From positions 34,674,042 to 34,738,041 of the forward strand of contig CM060734.1 of assembly GCA_030704615.1 (NCBI GenBank): 64,000 nt of DNA, in the 5' to 3' direction. Position 1 is the stretch's first letter. The number at the start of each line of letters is the position of its first letter. Position numbers and translations under genes: made by a program. The notes under the pieces were generated by a model that did no database searches, was not told the DNA's origin, and saw nothing but the letters and a program-made list of their open reading frames with translations. Below are positions 34,847 to 45,648 of the stretch, piece by piece. The stretch comes from Takakia lepidozioides. Taxonomy: Eukaryota > Streptophyta > Takakiopsida > Takakiales > Takakiaceae.

Positions 34847-34939
34847 GAGAATTGGTGCCAACATTCAAGCACTATGACGGCGACTTACATTCACAATTGG
34901 CATACGGACTGAGTGACAGAAGAAACGAATGCTTCAATT

Positions 34940-36375
34940 AGGCCATGCTCGTATCGTTGCATACGATGCAACCTTCGGGACAATTCACCACAAGGTACTC
35001 TTCATCCCTTTCACAATTTATCCGCTTGCAAAACTAGTGGATGTATGCACACTGGTAGCATCTGACATTCTGCATTTGAACAGTTCCTATTGTACACGTT
35101 GATGGTCTTCGACGAGTGGCTTAACGGTATATCAGTTGCGTACATCATATGCGCGCATGAGGGGACAACAGACCTGGTGCCGTGGATGGCAGCCTTGCGG
35201 GACTCTCTCCTTGCAGAAATGCCAGACTGGCGACCTAATGCCTTCATTGTGGACGATGTCGACGCCGAAATAAATGCCATTACGTACCCGCCTGTACACT
35301 CGCGTGCAAGTCCGTCGCCTGCATCCATTGTCTGTCTCTTCGGCAAGTCTCCTGCCATACAATGCAGTCCTGGCTGCAAATCCGGCCATTCCTTTATGCA
35401 AGTCTGCTGGCAAACCAGTCCGCTGATAATGTCCTCTAGCGAAGTCCGCTGGAAGACTTACTTGCGCAAGTATGCTGCAAGGTCAGTCTGCTCGGGTGTG
35501 CTGCCAGCAAAGTCTGGGTAAGTCTGCTGCCGGTCTCCTAAGGGCAAGTCCACTGGTAGACTAGTCCGCCGGAGAGGACTGTTCGCAAGCAGTCCGCTGC
35601 AAGACTCACGTGCGCCACTCTGCTGCAACCTCAGTCTGGTCCAGCAAGTCCGCTGGCAGGCGAGTCCGCCGAAGGGGACTATTCGCAAGCAATCCGCTGC
35701 AAGACTTACGTGCGTTAGTTTGCTGCGACCTCAGTCTGGTCCAGCAAGACTGTTGGCAGGCGAGTCCGCCAGAGGGGACTGTTCGGAAGTCTGTTGGCAA
35801 CCCAGTCTGCTCGGGATGCCCTCTGGCCAAGTCCGTTGCAAGACACACTTACGTAAGTCCGCTGCGAGGTCAGCGTGGTCAGGTCTGCTGGCGGTGTCGT
35901 GAGGGCAACACTCATGGTAGGTCAAGGTGGGCGAGTCTGCTGCCTGAATCCGTTGGGCAAGTCCTTTGGAACAAACGGGCAGACCAGTCCTCCAGAGAGT
36001 CTACTGGGTTAGTGCCCAAGTCCACCGGCGAAGTCCTCTTTGAAGTCTCTCAAGTGGGCATGTGTACTTTGCAGGGCTGTTTTCCGAGGAGTGCTTATTT
36101 TCCTGTGCCTTTGGCATGTCCAGCGAGCTTGGGTGAAGCAATCATGCGCGAAAACCAAAGATCTTATCACTGCCGCAAACTTGTTGAAAGATATGGGAGA
36201 CCGGCTTATATCCTCAAACGATGCGCCAATATGTGAAGATGGTCCAGCGGAAAAAAAAGACTCCGTCATTGCACTGATAGAACTCCGTAGAAATTCAGAG
36301 ATGGATCCCGTTGAGGCTAGTGCAGCTGACTCTGTTCAACGAGCCAGGATCCGGACTGGTGGACAGGAAGTGTAG
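34940..36375 (+). pseudogene. MULE (Mutator-like) transposase fragment with introns
   Basis: Exon pieces: up to 34994 (RIVAYDATFGTIHHK), 35084-35283 (LMVFDEWLNG, WMAALRDSLL, DWRPNAFIVDDVDAEINAI) and 36075-36375 (VFRGVLIFLCLWHVQRAWVK). Introns 34995-35083 and 35284-36074 both have GT...AG borders and keep the frame. This is the MULE DDE core: the YDATFGT segment, the FIVDDVDAEI Asp block and the CLWH block typical of the family. The part carrying the third acidic residue and the C-terminal SWIM region are not seen. The last exon runs into sequence that reads as a minus-strand gene, so the copy is truncated. Confidence 0.8.
35284..36074. repeat. AGTCYGCTGG-type decamer repeat filling a MULE intron
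   Basis: The 791-bp intron is built largely from degenerate copies of a 10-bp motif around AGTCCGCTGG / AGTCTGCTGG / CAAGTCCGCTG. It also has longer near-duplicates of about 120 bp (for example 35605-35700 versus 35700-35790). The borders are GT (35284) and AG (36073-36074). Confidence 0.8.
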
Positions 36376-37319
36376 TTGGGTCCTCCGAGTCAGTGTGGTC
36401 ATGAATCTGCTGGACAGTCTGCAGGGCACTGTCATTGTGGTGACTGCTTTCAGTCTGCTGGACGATCTGGTCTCTGGTATGCTGGATGGTCTGCTTGACA
36501 GCAATGTCATTGGTATGCTGCACGGTCTGGTGCAGAGGCAATCCTTCAGTCTGCTTGCCGGTCTGGTCATTGGTATGCTGGACGGTCTGCTTGTCAGCAA
36601 CGTCATTGGTATGCTGCACGGTCTGTTTGATAGCGACGTCATTGGTATGCTGCACTGTCTGGTGCAAAGGCAATCCTTCAGTCTGCTCGCCCGTCTGCTC
36701 ATGAGTCTCCTCGTCCTTAATGTGGCCTGTAGTGCGTCCACTCTCCTGAACATTGGCTGGGATAGTGTTGACAGTGTGCTGAACCGTGTCATGGAGTCCC
36801 TGTAATACCAGCACAACATCTCGTGCACCTCTGGCAAGGGAATCGAAAGCACACTGCACGTGCTTGTCTAAATTGGACATTCCTGAAATAGATGAGTTGG
36901 ACAAAGTGAGTCTGACAGCATGGTGGAAGAAAAGACCAAACGCCAAATCAAAGATATTGGTCTCATTGGCAACCTCCTAGAAGGTAATGTCGACTTATTC
37001 TGGACCGTTGTGTGTCATGGGCATATGTCTGAGTTCTTCAGGCCGTGGGTCATCCATGAGGATTAATAGGACAAGCAGTGGCGGGGCATTTTGGACCTTC
37101 GTGGCTACCATGGCAACAGAATGCGCGCTTTCGAGAACTTCATTCGCTTCTGCCATAGTAAATTCCATGGAATAATGAAAGGGAACAAAAGGCCACCGGC
37201 CGTCCGTGACAATGCGATGGAGCTCATTATACCAATCCACATTGGCATTGACTTCCCCCACCCTCAGTTGGGCAAGTGTCAGGTCCACAGCTTCGGGATT
37301 AATGAGCGGCAATGGCGAG

Positions 37320-37650
37320 CGCCAAACTCCAAAAAGTCCCGTGGTGGTCGTGACAATGGGAGTCTGTTGGCTGGGAGTCCGCTAATGGAAGTCTGCTGGC
37401 TTGGAGTCCGCTGGACAGCACTGTGGTGGATGAGCGTCTTTTGGGTGGCAGTCTGCTGGATGGGAGTATGCTGGATGAGAGTCTAGTACATGGGAGTGTG
37501 TTGGAGTACAAGACTGTGTTGACTGTGAGTCCGGTGGCCAAGATTGTGCTAGATAAGAGTCTGCTTGGAAAGAGTCTGGTGGGCAAGAGTCTGCTGGATG
37601 CCAGATTGGGTGGGCTCTGTGTCCACCGAGTCTGCAGTCAGTATGGTGTT
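37320..37650. repeat. decamer repeat cluster (CAGACTC / GTCTGCTGG)
   Basis: Degenerate GTCTGCTGG / GGAGTCTGC words recur every 10-20 bp. The cluster sits between two coding-like pieces of the minus-strand gene. Its minus-strand left and right edges could be a GT donor near 37652 and an AG acceptor near 37320. Confidence 0.7.
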
Positions 37651-37879
37651 GACCGGAGAGTTGGCGCGTGCTTTGTCTGCAGAGTCCAGTGCTGCTATGG
37701 CGTCTGCTGAGCAAGGGTACTTGAACATGATGTACTCCCGTACCCGCTCCACTTCCCGATGCACGGCATTCACTGCCAAAGGAGGGTTGGAGCTCACCGT
37801 CCGCCAAGCACACATGGCCTCCCAAATACTGGCTCGTTCATTCTGGTATATGACAGAAAACCCAAAAACTCAGCATCGG

Positions 37880-40316
37880 ACTCACCAGCAGCAGACTCAC
37901 GAGCAGACTCACCAGCATTGTGGTACAGAACAAAAGAACCAGCGGATTCCAGCGGACTCAACGGCAAGAGACACCTGCGCACGTATAGTAGACTGCACCA
38001 ATAGACTCTATGACAACAGACACTTGCGCACCTATAGTGGACTGCAAGAGGGGACTGTACTACTGGACTCGGGAAGCAAGACGAACAAACTCATGGGACT
38101 GACCAGCAAAATCCACAAGCAGACTGACGCATCAGACCGAGCAGGTAGACTACCAACTACGAGCACACTCACGAGCATACTCACGAGCACACTCACCAAC
38201 AAAGGAACCAGCGGACTCCAGCAGTCTCAACGGCAAGAGACACTTGCGCACGTATAGTAGACTGAACCAGCAGACTATTTGACAACAGACACCTGCGCAC
38301 CTACAGTGGACTGCAAGATGGGACTGTACTACTAGACTCAGGAAGCAAGACGAACAAACTCATGGGACTGACCAGCAAGTCCACAAGTAGACTGACGCAG
38401 CAGACCGAGCAGGTAGACTACCAACTACGAGTAGACTCACGAGCAGACTCACCAACATCGTGGCACAGAACAAAAGAACCAGGGGACTCCAGCAGACTCA
38501 ACGGCAAGAGACACCTGCGCACGTATAGTAGACTGAACGAGCAGACTCTAGGACAACAGACACTTGCGCACCTACAGTGGACTGCAAGAGGGGACTGTAC
38601 TAATGGACTGAGGAAGCAAGACGAGCAAACTCATGGACTGACCAGCAAAATCCACAAGCAGACTGGCGCATCAGACCGAGCAGGTAGACTACCAACTACG
38701 AGTAGACTCACGAGCAGACTCACCAACATCGTGGCATAGAACAAAAGAACCAGCGGACTCCAGCGGACTCAACGACAAGAGACACTTGCGCACGTATAGT
38801 AGATTGAACCAGCAGACTCTATGACAACAGACACTTGCGCACCTACAGTGGACTGCAAGAGGGGACTGTACTGCTGGACTCAGGAAGCAAGACAAGCAAA
38901 CTCATGGGACTGACCAGCAAGTCCACAAGCAGGCTGACGCATCAGACCGGGCAGGTAGACTACCAACTACGAGCACACTCAAGAGCATACTCACGAGCAC
39001 ACTCACCAACAAAGGAACCATCGGACTCCAGCAGACTCAACGGCAAGAGACACATGCGCACGTATAGTAGACTGAACCAACAGACTCTTTGACAACAGAC
39101 ACCTTCGCACCTACAGTGGACTGCAAGATGGGACTGTACTAATGGACTCAGGAAGCAAGACGAGCAAACTCATGGGACTGACCAACAAGTCCACAAGCAG
39201 ACTGACGCAGCAGACCGAGCAGGTAGACTACCAACTACGAGCAGACTCACCAGCAGCCTCACCAGCATCGTGGCACAGAACAAAAGAACCAGCGGACTCC
39301 AGCAGACTCAACGACAAGAGACACCTGCGCACGTATAGTAGACTAAACTAGCAGACTCTATGACAACAGACACCTGCGCAGCTATAGTGGACTGCAGGAG
39401 GGGACTGTACTGTTGGACTCAGGAAGCAAGACGAGCAAACTCATGGGACTGACTAGCAAGTCCACAAGCAGACTGACGCATCAGACCGGGCAGGTAGACT
39501 ACCAACTACGAGCACACTCAAGAGCATACTCACGAGCACACTCACCAACAAAGGAACCAGCGGACTCCAGCAGACTCAACGGCAAGAAACACCTGCGCAC
39601 GTATAGTAGACTGAACCAGCAGACTCTAGGACAACATACACCTGCGCACCTACAGTGGACTGTAAGATGGGACTGTACTAATGGACTCAGGAAGCAAGAC
39701 GAGCAAACTCATGGGACTGACCAACAAGTCCACAAGCAGACTGACGCAGCAGACCAAGCAGGTAGACTACCAACTACGAGCAGACTCACCAGCAGACTCA
39801 CCAGCATCGTGGCACAGAACAAAAGAACCAGCGGACTCCAGCAGACTCAACAGGAAGAGACACCTGCGCATGTATAGTAGACTGAACCAGCAGACTCTAT
39901 GACAACAGACAACCTGCGCACCTATAGTGGACTGCAGGAGGGGACTGTACTGTTGGACTCAGGAAGCAAGACGAGCAAACTCATGGGACTGACCAGCAAG
40001 TCCACAAGCAGACTGACGCATCAGACCGGGCAGGTAGACTACCAACTACGAGCACACTCAAGAGCATACTCACGAGCACACTCACCAACAAAGGAACCAG
40101 CGGACTCCAGCAGACTCAACGGCAAGAGACACCTGCGCACGTATAGTAGACTGAACCAACAGACTCTTTGACAACAGACACCTGCGCACCTATAGTGGAT
40201 TGCAAGATGGGACTGTACTAATGGACTCAGGAAGCAAGACGAGCAAACTCATGGGACTGACCAACAAGTCCACAAGCAGACTGACGCATGAGACCGGGCA
40301 GGTAGACTACCAACTG
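37880..40316. repeat. nine-copy ~270-bp satellite with dimeric higher-order structure
   Basis: The landmark GGACTGTACT recurs at 38052, 38321, 38592, 38863, 39131, 39402, 39669, 39942 and 40209, spaced 267-273 bp apart. Several neighbouring monomers alternate between two types: one with AGAGCATACTCACGAGCACACTC, and one with the CATCGTGGCACAGAACAAAAG block. This gives a period of about 540 bp across part of the array. Every monomer is itself made of degenerate CCAGCAGACT words. Spacings are not multiples of three, so no reading frame is conserved across the array. Confidence 0.92.
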
Positions 40317-41149
40317 TGGGGACAGACTGGGCATTACCTCCTCGTCATCGTCGACACAGACGTCCTCCTCATCTTCAAGGGAGTTCAACCAATTTTCCTC
40401 CGCTGCTCGGATGGTTCTGCTAAGCTGTCCGGACTAGGTGAAACTGTAGAAAAAACGGAAGAACTCTGGATCATCCACTGGTGGGCACACCGATGGGAGA
40501 AGCCCAAATGGTATCAGGCGCAATGTGCCAGGACAGACTCCACTGCTATTCTCTTTCGACTGGATTTTGTCCACGTGAACCCTCGACTGATAAGGCAAGA
40601 CAATGTCGACGGGAGATGAGACCCCTCCCAAACCTGCGAATTCATCATTCCAAATGATGTCTGCAGACGGCTCAGCAGACTGACTCTCACTTGAAGTACT
40701 GATGGTTTGCATTTGCTGCGTAGACCGTCTCCTTGGCATAGCCTGTGACACTTCCCGACTTCCTTGGGGACGAGTCTGCTGTTGAGATTTTGCCCTCGCC
40801 TCCCGAGCAGACCTTGCAGCCTTTTCTCTTTCCTTCTTCTGGGCCCCATCACTAAGTTTCTTTTTCCTGGGAGCCACAGGTGATGGCGATGTCAGGTCAT
40901 GCACATCTTGCATTGAAACAGTAGAACCCACCCCATACCGTGCGCGCACTTCCGCCAAAGTTCGGGCCTTTGGGTTTGCGCCGCGGAGTCTGGCGGTGGC
41001 CGCATTCACCACCCTCATTGAACTTTGAACTGGCCACGGCTTGAAGCCAGGTGGGATATGGCGTCGTTATGAAAAAAAATGTTCAGAAAAAAAAAATGTT
41101 CAGAGGAATCCCACCGTAAAGCACCGTTCAGATTTCTCTTTCGTTATTT

Positions 41150-41670
41150 GACGCCCCTCCCAATGCAGAAAATAGACTCCATCATCGGACGCAACTTACG
41201 AATCACGTAAGATACTCCCAGCTTGGTCGGACGCATCTTACGTTTTGTAAGATGCATCCTGCCAGGAAGAATTTGAATGGTGCTTCACGAAAGGGAAGGC
41301 CCAAGCCCACGGGCATTCCGCGATTTTCGAGCTGCTAGCCTCGGGCTAATGCCCTCGGCAGCCAACCCTCAAATCGCGGAACTCCCTCGGGCTGGGGCCT
41401 TCCCTATCACATAATGCTTGGGGACCAAAATGATGCGCATCTTTTGTATAGGGGAAGGCCCCGAGTGGAGGGCATTCCTCGATTTTTGGGCACTGCCCGA
41501 GGCAGTGCCCTTATATTGAGGAATGCCCCACACCAGGGGCCTTCCCCTGCGTAAAGCACGTGCAACCCAAAAAAAAAGTTTGGCAGTGCATTCCACCGGA
41601 GTGGAATGCACCACCGTCGCATACCAGGGCATTCCACCGGCGTGGAATGCACCGCCCTCGCCAAGCAAGC
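41150..41670. repeat. cluster of hairpin-forming inverted repeats
   Basis: At least four foldbacks lie in series. One is GGACGCATCTTACG with its near-complement around 41230-41260. A 115-bp imperfect palindrome spans 41291-41405 (arms GGGAAGGCCC...ATTCCGCGATTT). Another spans about 41451-41549 (arms GGGAAGGCCCC...GGCATTCCTCGA). Two small GCATTCCAC...GTGGAATGC hairpins lie at 41588-41612 and 41627-41652. The arms of the second and third share sequence. No coding frame is present. Confidence 0.8.
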
Positions 41671-43899
41671 CAATCTGCTCCAGCGTTTTTTTTTCTGACG
41701 GATAATAGCCAAATTTCGACCTGGAAAATGGGTCAGCGACTTTTACTAAGGAATTCTGGGATTAAAAATCAAGAAAATCGCCAAAGGATAAATACCAGGA
41801 GCCAGATTTGTCCTACGTGGACCTGTCAAAATATGACACCTGTAATATAGCCTCTTTTCCAGCTCTGTCACCTCGTTATTCTCGCCACATAGAATCTACA
41901 TGTCGCCCTTCCAGCGATTTTGGAAAAGTGACAAAAAAGCCACTGATCTGCTTTGAGGGGAGCAGATAATAACAAAGAGAAATATTTCGAAGTGCTTTAT
42001 GGATGTGTTTTGTGAATCTGCAGTGCTAGACACAGAAATGTAGTGATACATCCACAATGTTGAAGATGGATGAAGCCTTTATCACAACATTCACGTGTGC
42101 TTTCCAAGATTCACATCACCGCAGAACTTCCTCAAATCAATGGCTTAGTAACGTCCACAACCAACGAGTACATCCATTGAACTTCTCTGGCACCATGCCT
42201 TGGAAGTGCGCCTCCCCAGCGTAAAACCGGTGCCTGAGGGCTCCCAGACTGAATGATTTCAACTTGTCTATAGATGTCTTGCCCATCATCATTAAGCTCC
42301 AAAGTTTCTCTTCAAGGATCTATCTTGAGGTTCTCTTAATGAGAGCTGGGATGGAGCATTGCCACTATAAGTACACACTGGCAGTGAGCTGGGATGCTCC
42401 AACCTTAAGAGAATCAAACACGTTTCACAGCCCATGCCAAGATATGTGGATGGTCGGAAAGACTGACTTCAAATAGTATAGTGGTAAGAAATGATAACAG
42501 CTCCCCCAACCAGTGCTACTTCTGAGCTTCCAGCTCAAGATTCAATTGCACGCACCTGGAAATCATCAAACAACTTAGTTTCATGTTGTATAATGTGTCC
42601 AATTAGAACTGGCACCAAACAGACAAAAATACATGACTGGTTCATTCTACAACTCACCAAAAGCAAGGAAACCGTCTATATTTAAAACACTGCAGGGAGG
42701 ACTACGAAACTTACAGTGCACAAGTGAACCTGAAGGGATGCACTAGACTGGCAGGACTGCACACGGAGTTTTAGTGCATCCATCCCATAAATCTGCATAC
42801 AGACAATAAGGCTACTCCAATGATGGCCGAAATAACCTCATTTGAAATCACCAAGAGGAATCCCATGCATTGCAGGAGTTACACAAGCAATGGCTCATTG
42901 TTCCTATATACTCAGTGATAACGGCACTTCTATTTGATTCAAACATTAACTACGAATTCACCTTCTCCTTCTAGCACAATTTCTCTCGGTAAACCCTTAA
43001 CTTGGAACTGGGAAGCTTGAAATCCTGTCTTGACCATGGAACTGGATGCATCTGTATTCTGTCTAGACTCAACCAGGTCATGGAGTGGATGGTTGACATA
43101 CTATACTGAGGAAAACCCACAAGCTAAAACATGTGACTCACTAACAGACCACCGTCAATTGGACTGTGATGACTCTAGACACATTGCAGGAGATGATTTC
43201 AAGAGATGGTGTTCGGTGTTGAAAATCGAGCCTCAGAACAGGGGGATGACACTTCTGGACTGGAGACCAGGTCCAAGAGAGCAAGCCAGACCTCGCCAAG
43301 TTGATAAAGTCGTATGTTTATTGACAGTTACAAAAACTGTCACAGCCATGCATAGAAAACTAGGGCGTTTAAGCTCACCTTCCCCTGCTGATATGCCTGT
43401 GAGCTTGCAATCTGGGCCTCGGTGGCATGCTGAAGAAGCCTGGGAGCCATACCACGGACAAAAGTTTCACCCCCAGCTCTTCTTGTATCTGGGAAAGTTC
43501 TTGATTTGCTTGTGGTTTCAATCTGGACCACTAACAAGACAAGTAGATGTGAAAGAGACCGTTGGCCATTGGTGCTAGCACAATTTTTTGAAACTAGTTG
43601 GATATCCCATAGCAATGGCCCCATGTTCTGACTGCTAAAAACTGCAGATACATTGACGGTGTAGTAACCATAACAACCATAACGCATTATCTGCCCCAGC
43701 TTCCGTCTTTGCACAATTGTCCAGCCCTCATGAGCAGCATCCTTCAAGACAACTATAATTCTGCTGCAGAAAATAAACAATGTACCATACATCTAATCCA
43801 TCCATCACTCCCTTGTTCCCTCCCCCCTCCCCGGCAAACCCACCCACCAAACACACAGACACCCCCCACAGAGATTGGAAACCTAGTCAACACACATAC
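41671..43899. other. intergenic, no gene recognised
   Basis: Short open frames on both strands match nothing. A minus-strand block 43556-43356 flanked by AG and GT (encoding GGETFVRGMAPRLLQHATEA) could be an exon, but its phase does not fit the neighbouring candidate exon at 43900-44068. Confidence 0.35.
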
Positions 43900-44068
43900 C
43901 TGACACAACGGGGCAAGGTAAGATACCAAGGTCAAGCTCATTCCGCTTCAAAAATTCCAAAAACACTCCTGGCAATTGGGGCACTTGATTTGAGGCTAGC
44001 TTAGCATCTGCTGTTACCACCGGAGCTTGGGCCGGAGAGGTCTCTTTCGATGTCAAAAAGGAAGCCAT
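43900..44068 (-). CDS. possible first exon of an unidentified minus-strand gene
   Basis: The minus strand opens ATG-GCT-TCC at 44068, encodes about 56 residues (MASFLTSKETSPAQAP...ELDLGILPCPVVS) and ends at a strong donor, CAG|GTATGT. No downstream exon could be joined in phase with confidence. The family is unknown. Confidence 0.25.
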
Positions 44069-44805
44069 GCAAGCCTGTGAATGCTTGTTGGAAGGCGGCT
44101 GACGGATTCAGGAGCCGAAAGTTGCATAGCGAAGGTAGTATGCTTGTCATTGAACAACATGATCAAACCCCAGCATCACGGGAGTTTATGACAGATTGCA
44201 GAATTATTAATAAACGAACTTGTGGATATCTTCCTTTCTTTGGCTCACTATGCCCCCTGTTTGCTTCTCCTATCACCAAGGCTTTGCCGGTACTTGTTGT
44301 CCTAGAATTTAGTTTTGGTCCAGATTCATACATTAATGATGTTGAAGGTCTTTTACAATCTAGAGAGCAAGAGATGTACTCAATAATAGTCTCTGTTTGA
44401 CGTAGCTTGTGCCTGTGAACATGGCACCCTGGTCCGAACGAAAAGGAACTGCACAGAGGCCCCAGAAAGAAAGGTTATGTCCACAGAATTACCAAAAACG
44501 TCTGGGACGAGAATTCCTTAGAGCCTGGCCATAAAACAGACGGTCCATCCAATTACCTCGCTAAATGCGTCTGCAGTCTCCCAAGACTAAAAAAATCTTC
44601 CGAGAATAGTTATTCTCACAACAAGGGAAAGAGAGATCAACTGCTCCATCTCGAGCACTTCTTGCATGTTGCAAACTGGGTGAAAGCTATCCACAGGGTC
44701 TATCACACCTGCAGCAGCTGTGGGCATAAGTCTTGAGGGCCCTCAAAAGCCCTGCCTGTTATGGCCAGACACGAATAGGTGCCCATAAACTCGATGAATT
44801 AGTCC

Positions 44806-45159
44806 CTATTCATCATCCACGTGTTCGTCCGGAATGGGACCCTCTTGCGAAAATATTGAGATGAACTCAAGGATTGCCCCTCCTAGGTTATCTGTTATCT
44901 GTCTGTCTTGCTCTCTGTTCTTGTAAGCAGATTTCTCTCCACAGTCGCCAGGGAGTGTTCCATCTCTCCGGATTTCTTCCACAAGTTTTCCAAGATTAGC
45001 AGAAAGGTGGGTATTGTACAATTTTTGGTGTATTTGAGCTGAAGGTATGGCGTGTGCTAGTGCTTCACTAGTGTCTGTGTCTGTATTCCAGCAGCTGCGC
45101 CAACCTTCGCCCTCGTCATCGCTAAGTATGTCCTCATCCTTCCCTTCATGCTTTTCCAA
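44806..45159 (-). CDS. acidic open frame, unknown
   Basis: A 117-codon minus-strand frame begins DILSDDEGEG and ends GPIPDEHVDDE. It extends upstream without a stop to about 45195 (ASEILDNGKITLEKHEG). Its acidic, gene-like composition suggests an exon, but there is no recognised domain. It lies head to head with the YbaB gene starting near 45649. Confidence 0.25.
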   Translation of the reverse strand: MEKHEGKDEDILSDDEGEGWRSCWNTDTDTSEALAHAIPSAQIHQKLYNTHLSANLGKLVEEIRRDGTLPGDCGEKSAYKNREQDRQITDNLGGAILEFISIFSQEGPIPDEHVDDE

Positions 45160-45648
45160 AGTTATCTTGCCATTGTCTAAGATTTCACTAGCTGACTCTT
45201 GTCACAATCTGGTTTGGACCCATTGATTGTGGAATCAGCTCAAACATCGCAGTTTTGGAAGTGTGGAATAGGAAATGATGCACTGTGTTTCATCAAGCGT
45301 GCATGGAGAGCCATGGACCAGAGCGAACACAGCCAAGAGAGAGATAAGCACTCAAAGAGATGCCAAGTTTGATATCCGAGAAACAGAAAAACTAGTCTTA
45401 TTGGAGACGGAGGTTTGTAGGCATTTGGCAGATTGAAGGAGTTCAAACGAATGTGATTATACGGGCATACACAGTGGGAGATTCCCATTGCAGTGGAATG
45501 TCTGGAAATTGGTCACTGGGCCATTTCCACTTCAATTGCCACACACCAAATTATCACCTTGGGTGCTATTATGCTCAAGAAGATTTGAATTTGATTCCTT
45601 CTGGCATCTGCCTCAAGTTTTCGTAAAGGGCTGGGACTTCTATGTTCA

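Larger units (their letters stand above)
36317..41018 (-). pseudogene. unrecognised minus-strand gene with repeat-filled introns
   Basis: No family recognised. The likely 5' exon (41018-40434) is a 194-codon frame with RTLAEVRARYG, a Lys/Arg-rich stretch and a Ser/Gln-rich stretch. After a stop it continues as an acidic EDEEDVCVDDDEEV segment (about 40330). A middle piece follows the 270-bp satellite: NERASIWEAMCAWRTV, then VHREVERVREYIMFKYPC (about 37840-37660). A third piece (37312-36995) reads INPEAVDLTLAQLRVGEVN and WYNELHRIVTDGRWPF. The same frame runs on, after two stops, to 36317 and ends in a Gln/Thr/His-rich tail that repeats QTVQHTND about eight times. Intron-like gaps (about 37650-37320 and 40316-37860) consist of the decamer repeat. 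It could be an accessory gene of the neighbouring MULE, or a decayed host gene. Confidence 0.4.

Noticed and set aside
37880-40316. Regular repeats that might look like a CRISPR array
   Set aside because: The unit is about 270 bp with internal decamers and no short repeat/unique-spacer alternation, and the DNA is eukaryotic.
37565-40619. Many plus-strand frames of 60-230 codons
   Set aside because: They are the same repeated satellite read in changing frames. Unit lengths are not multiples of three and no domain is present.
43900-44068. First exon of a TOM40-like mitochondrial import gene (a motif like LPCPV)
   Set aside because: Only a five-residue similarity. No further TOM40 blocks are found downstream on the minus strand.
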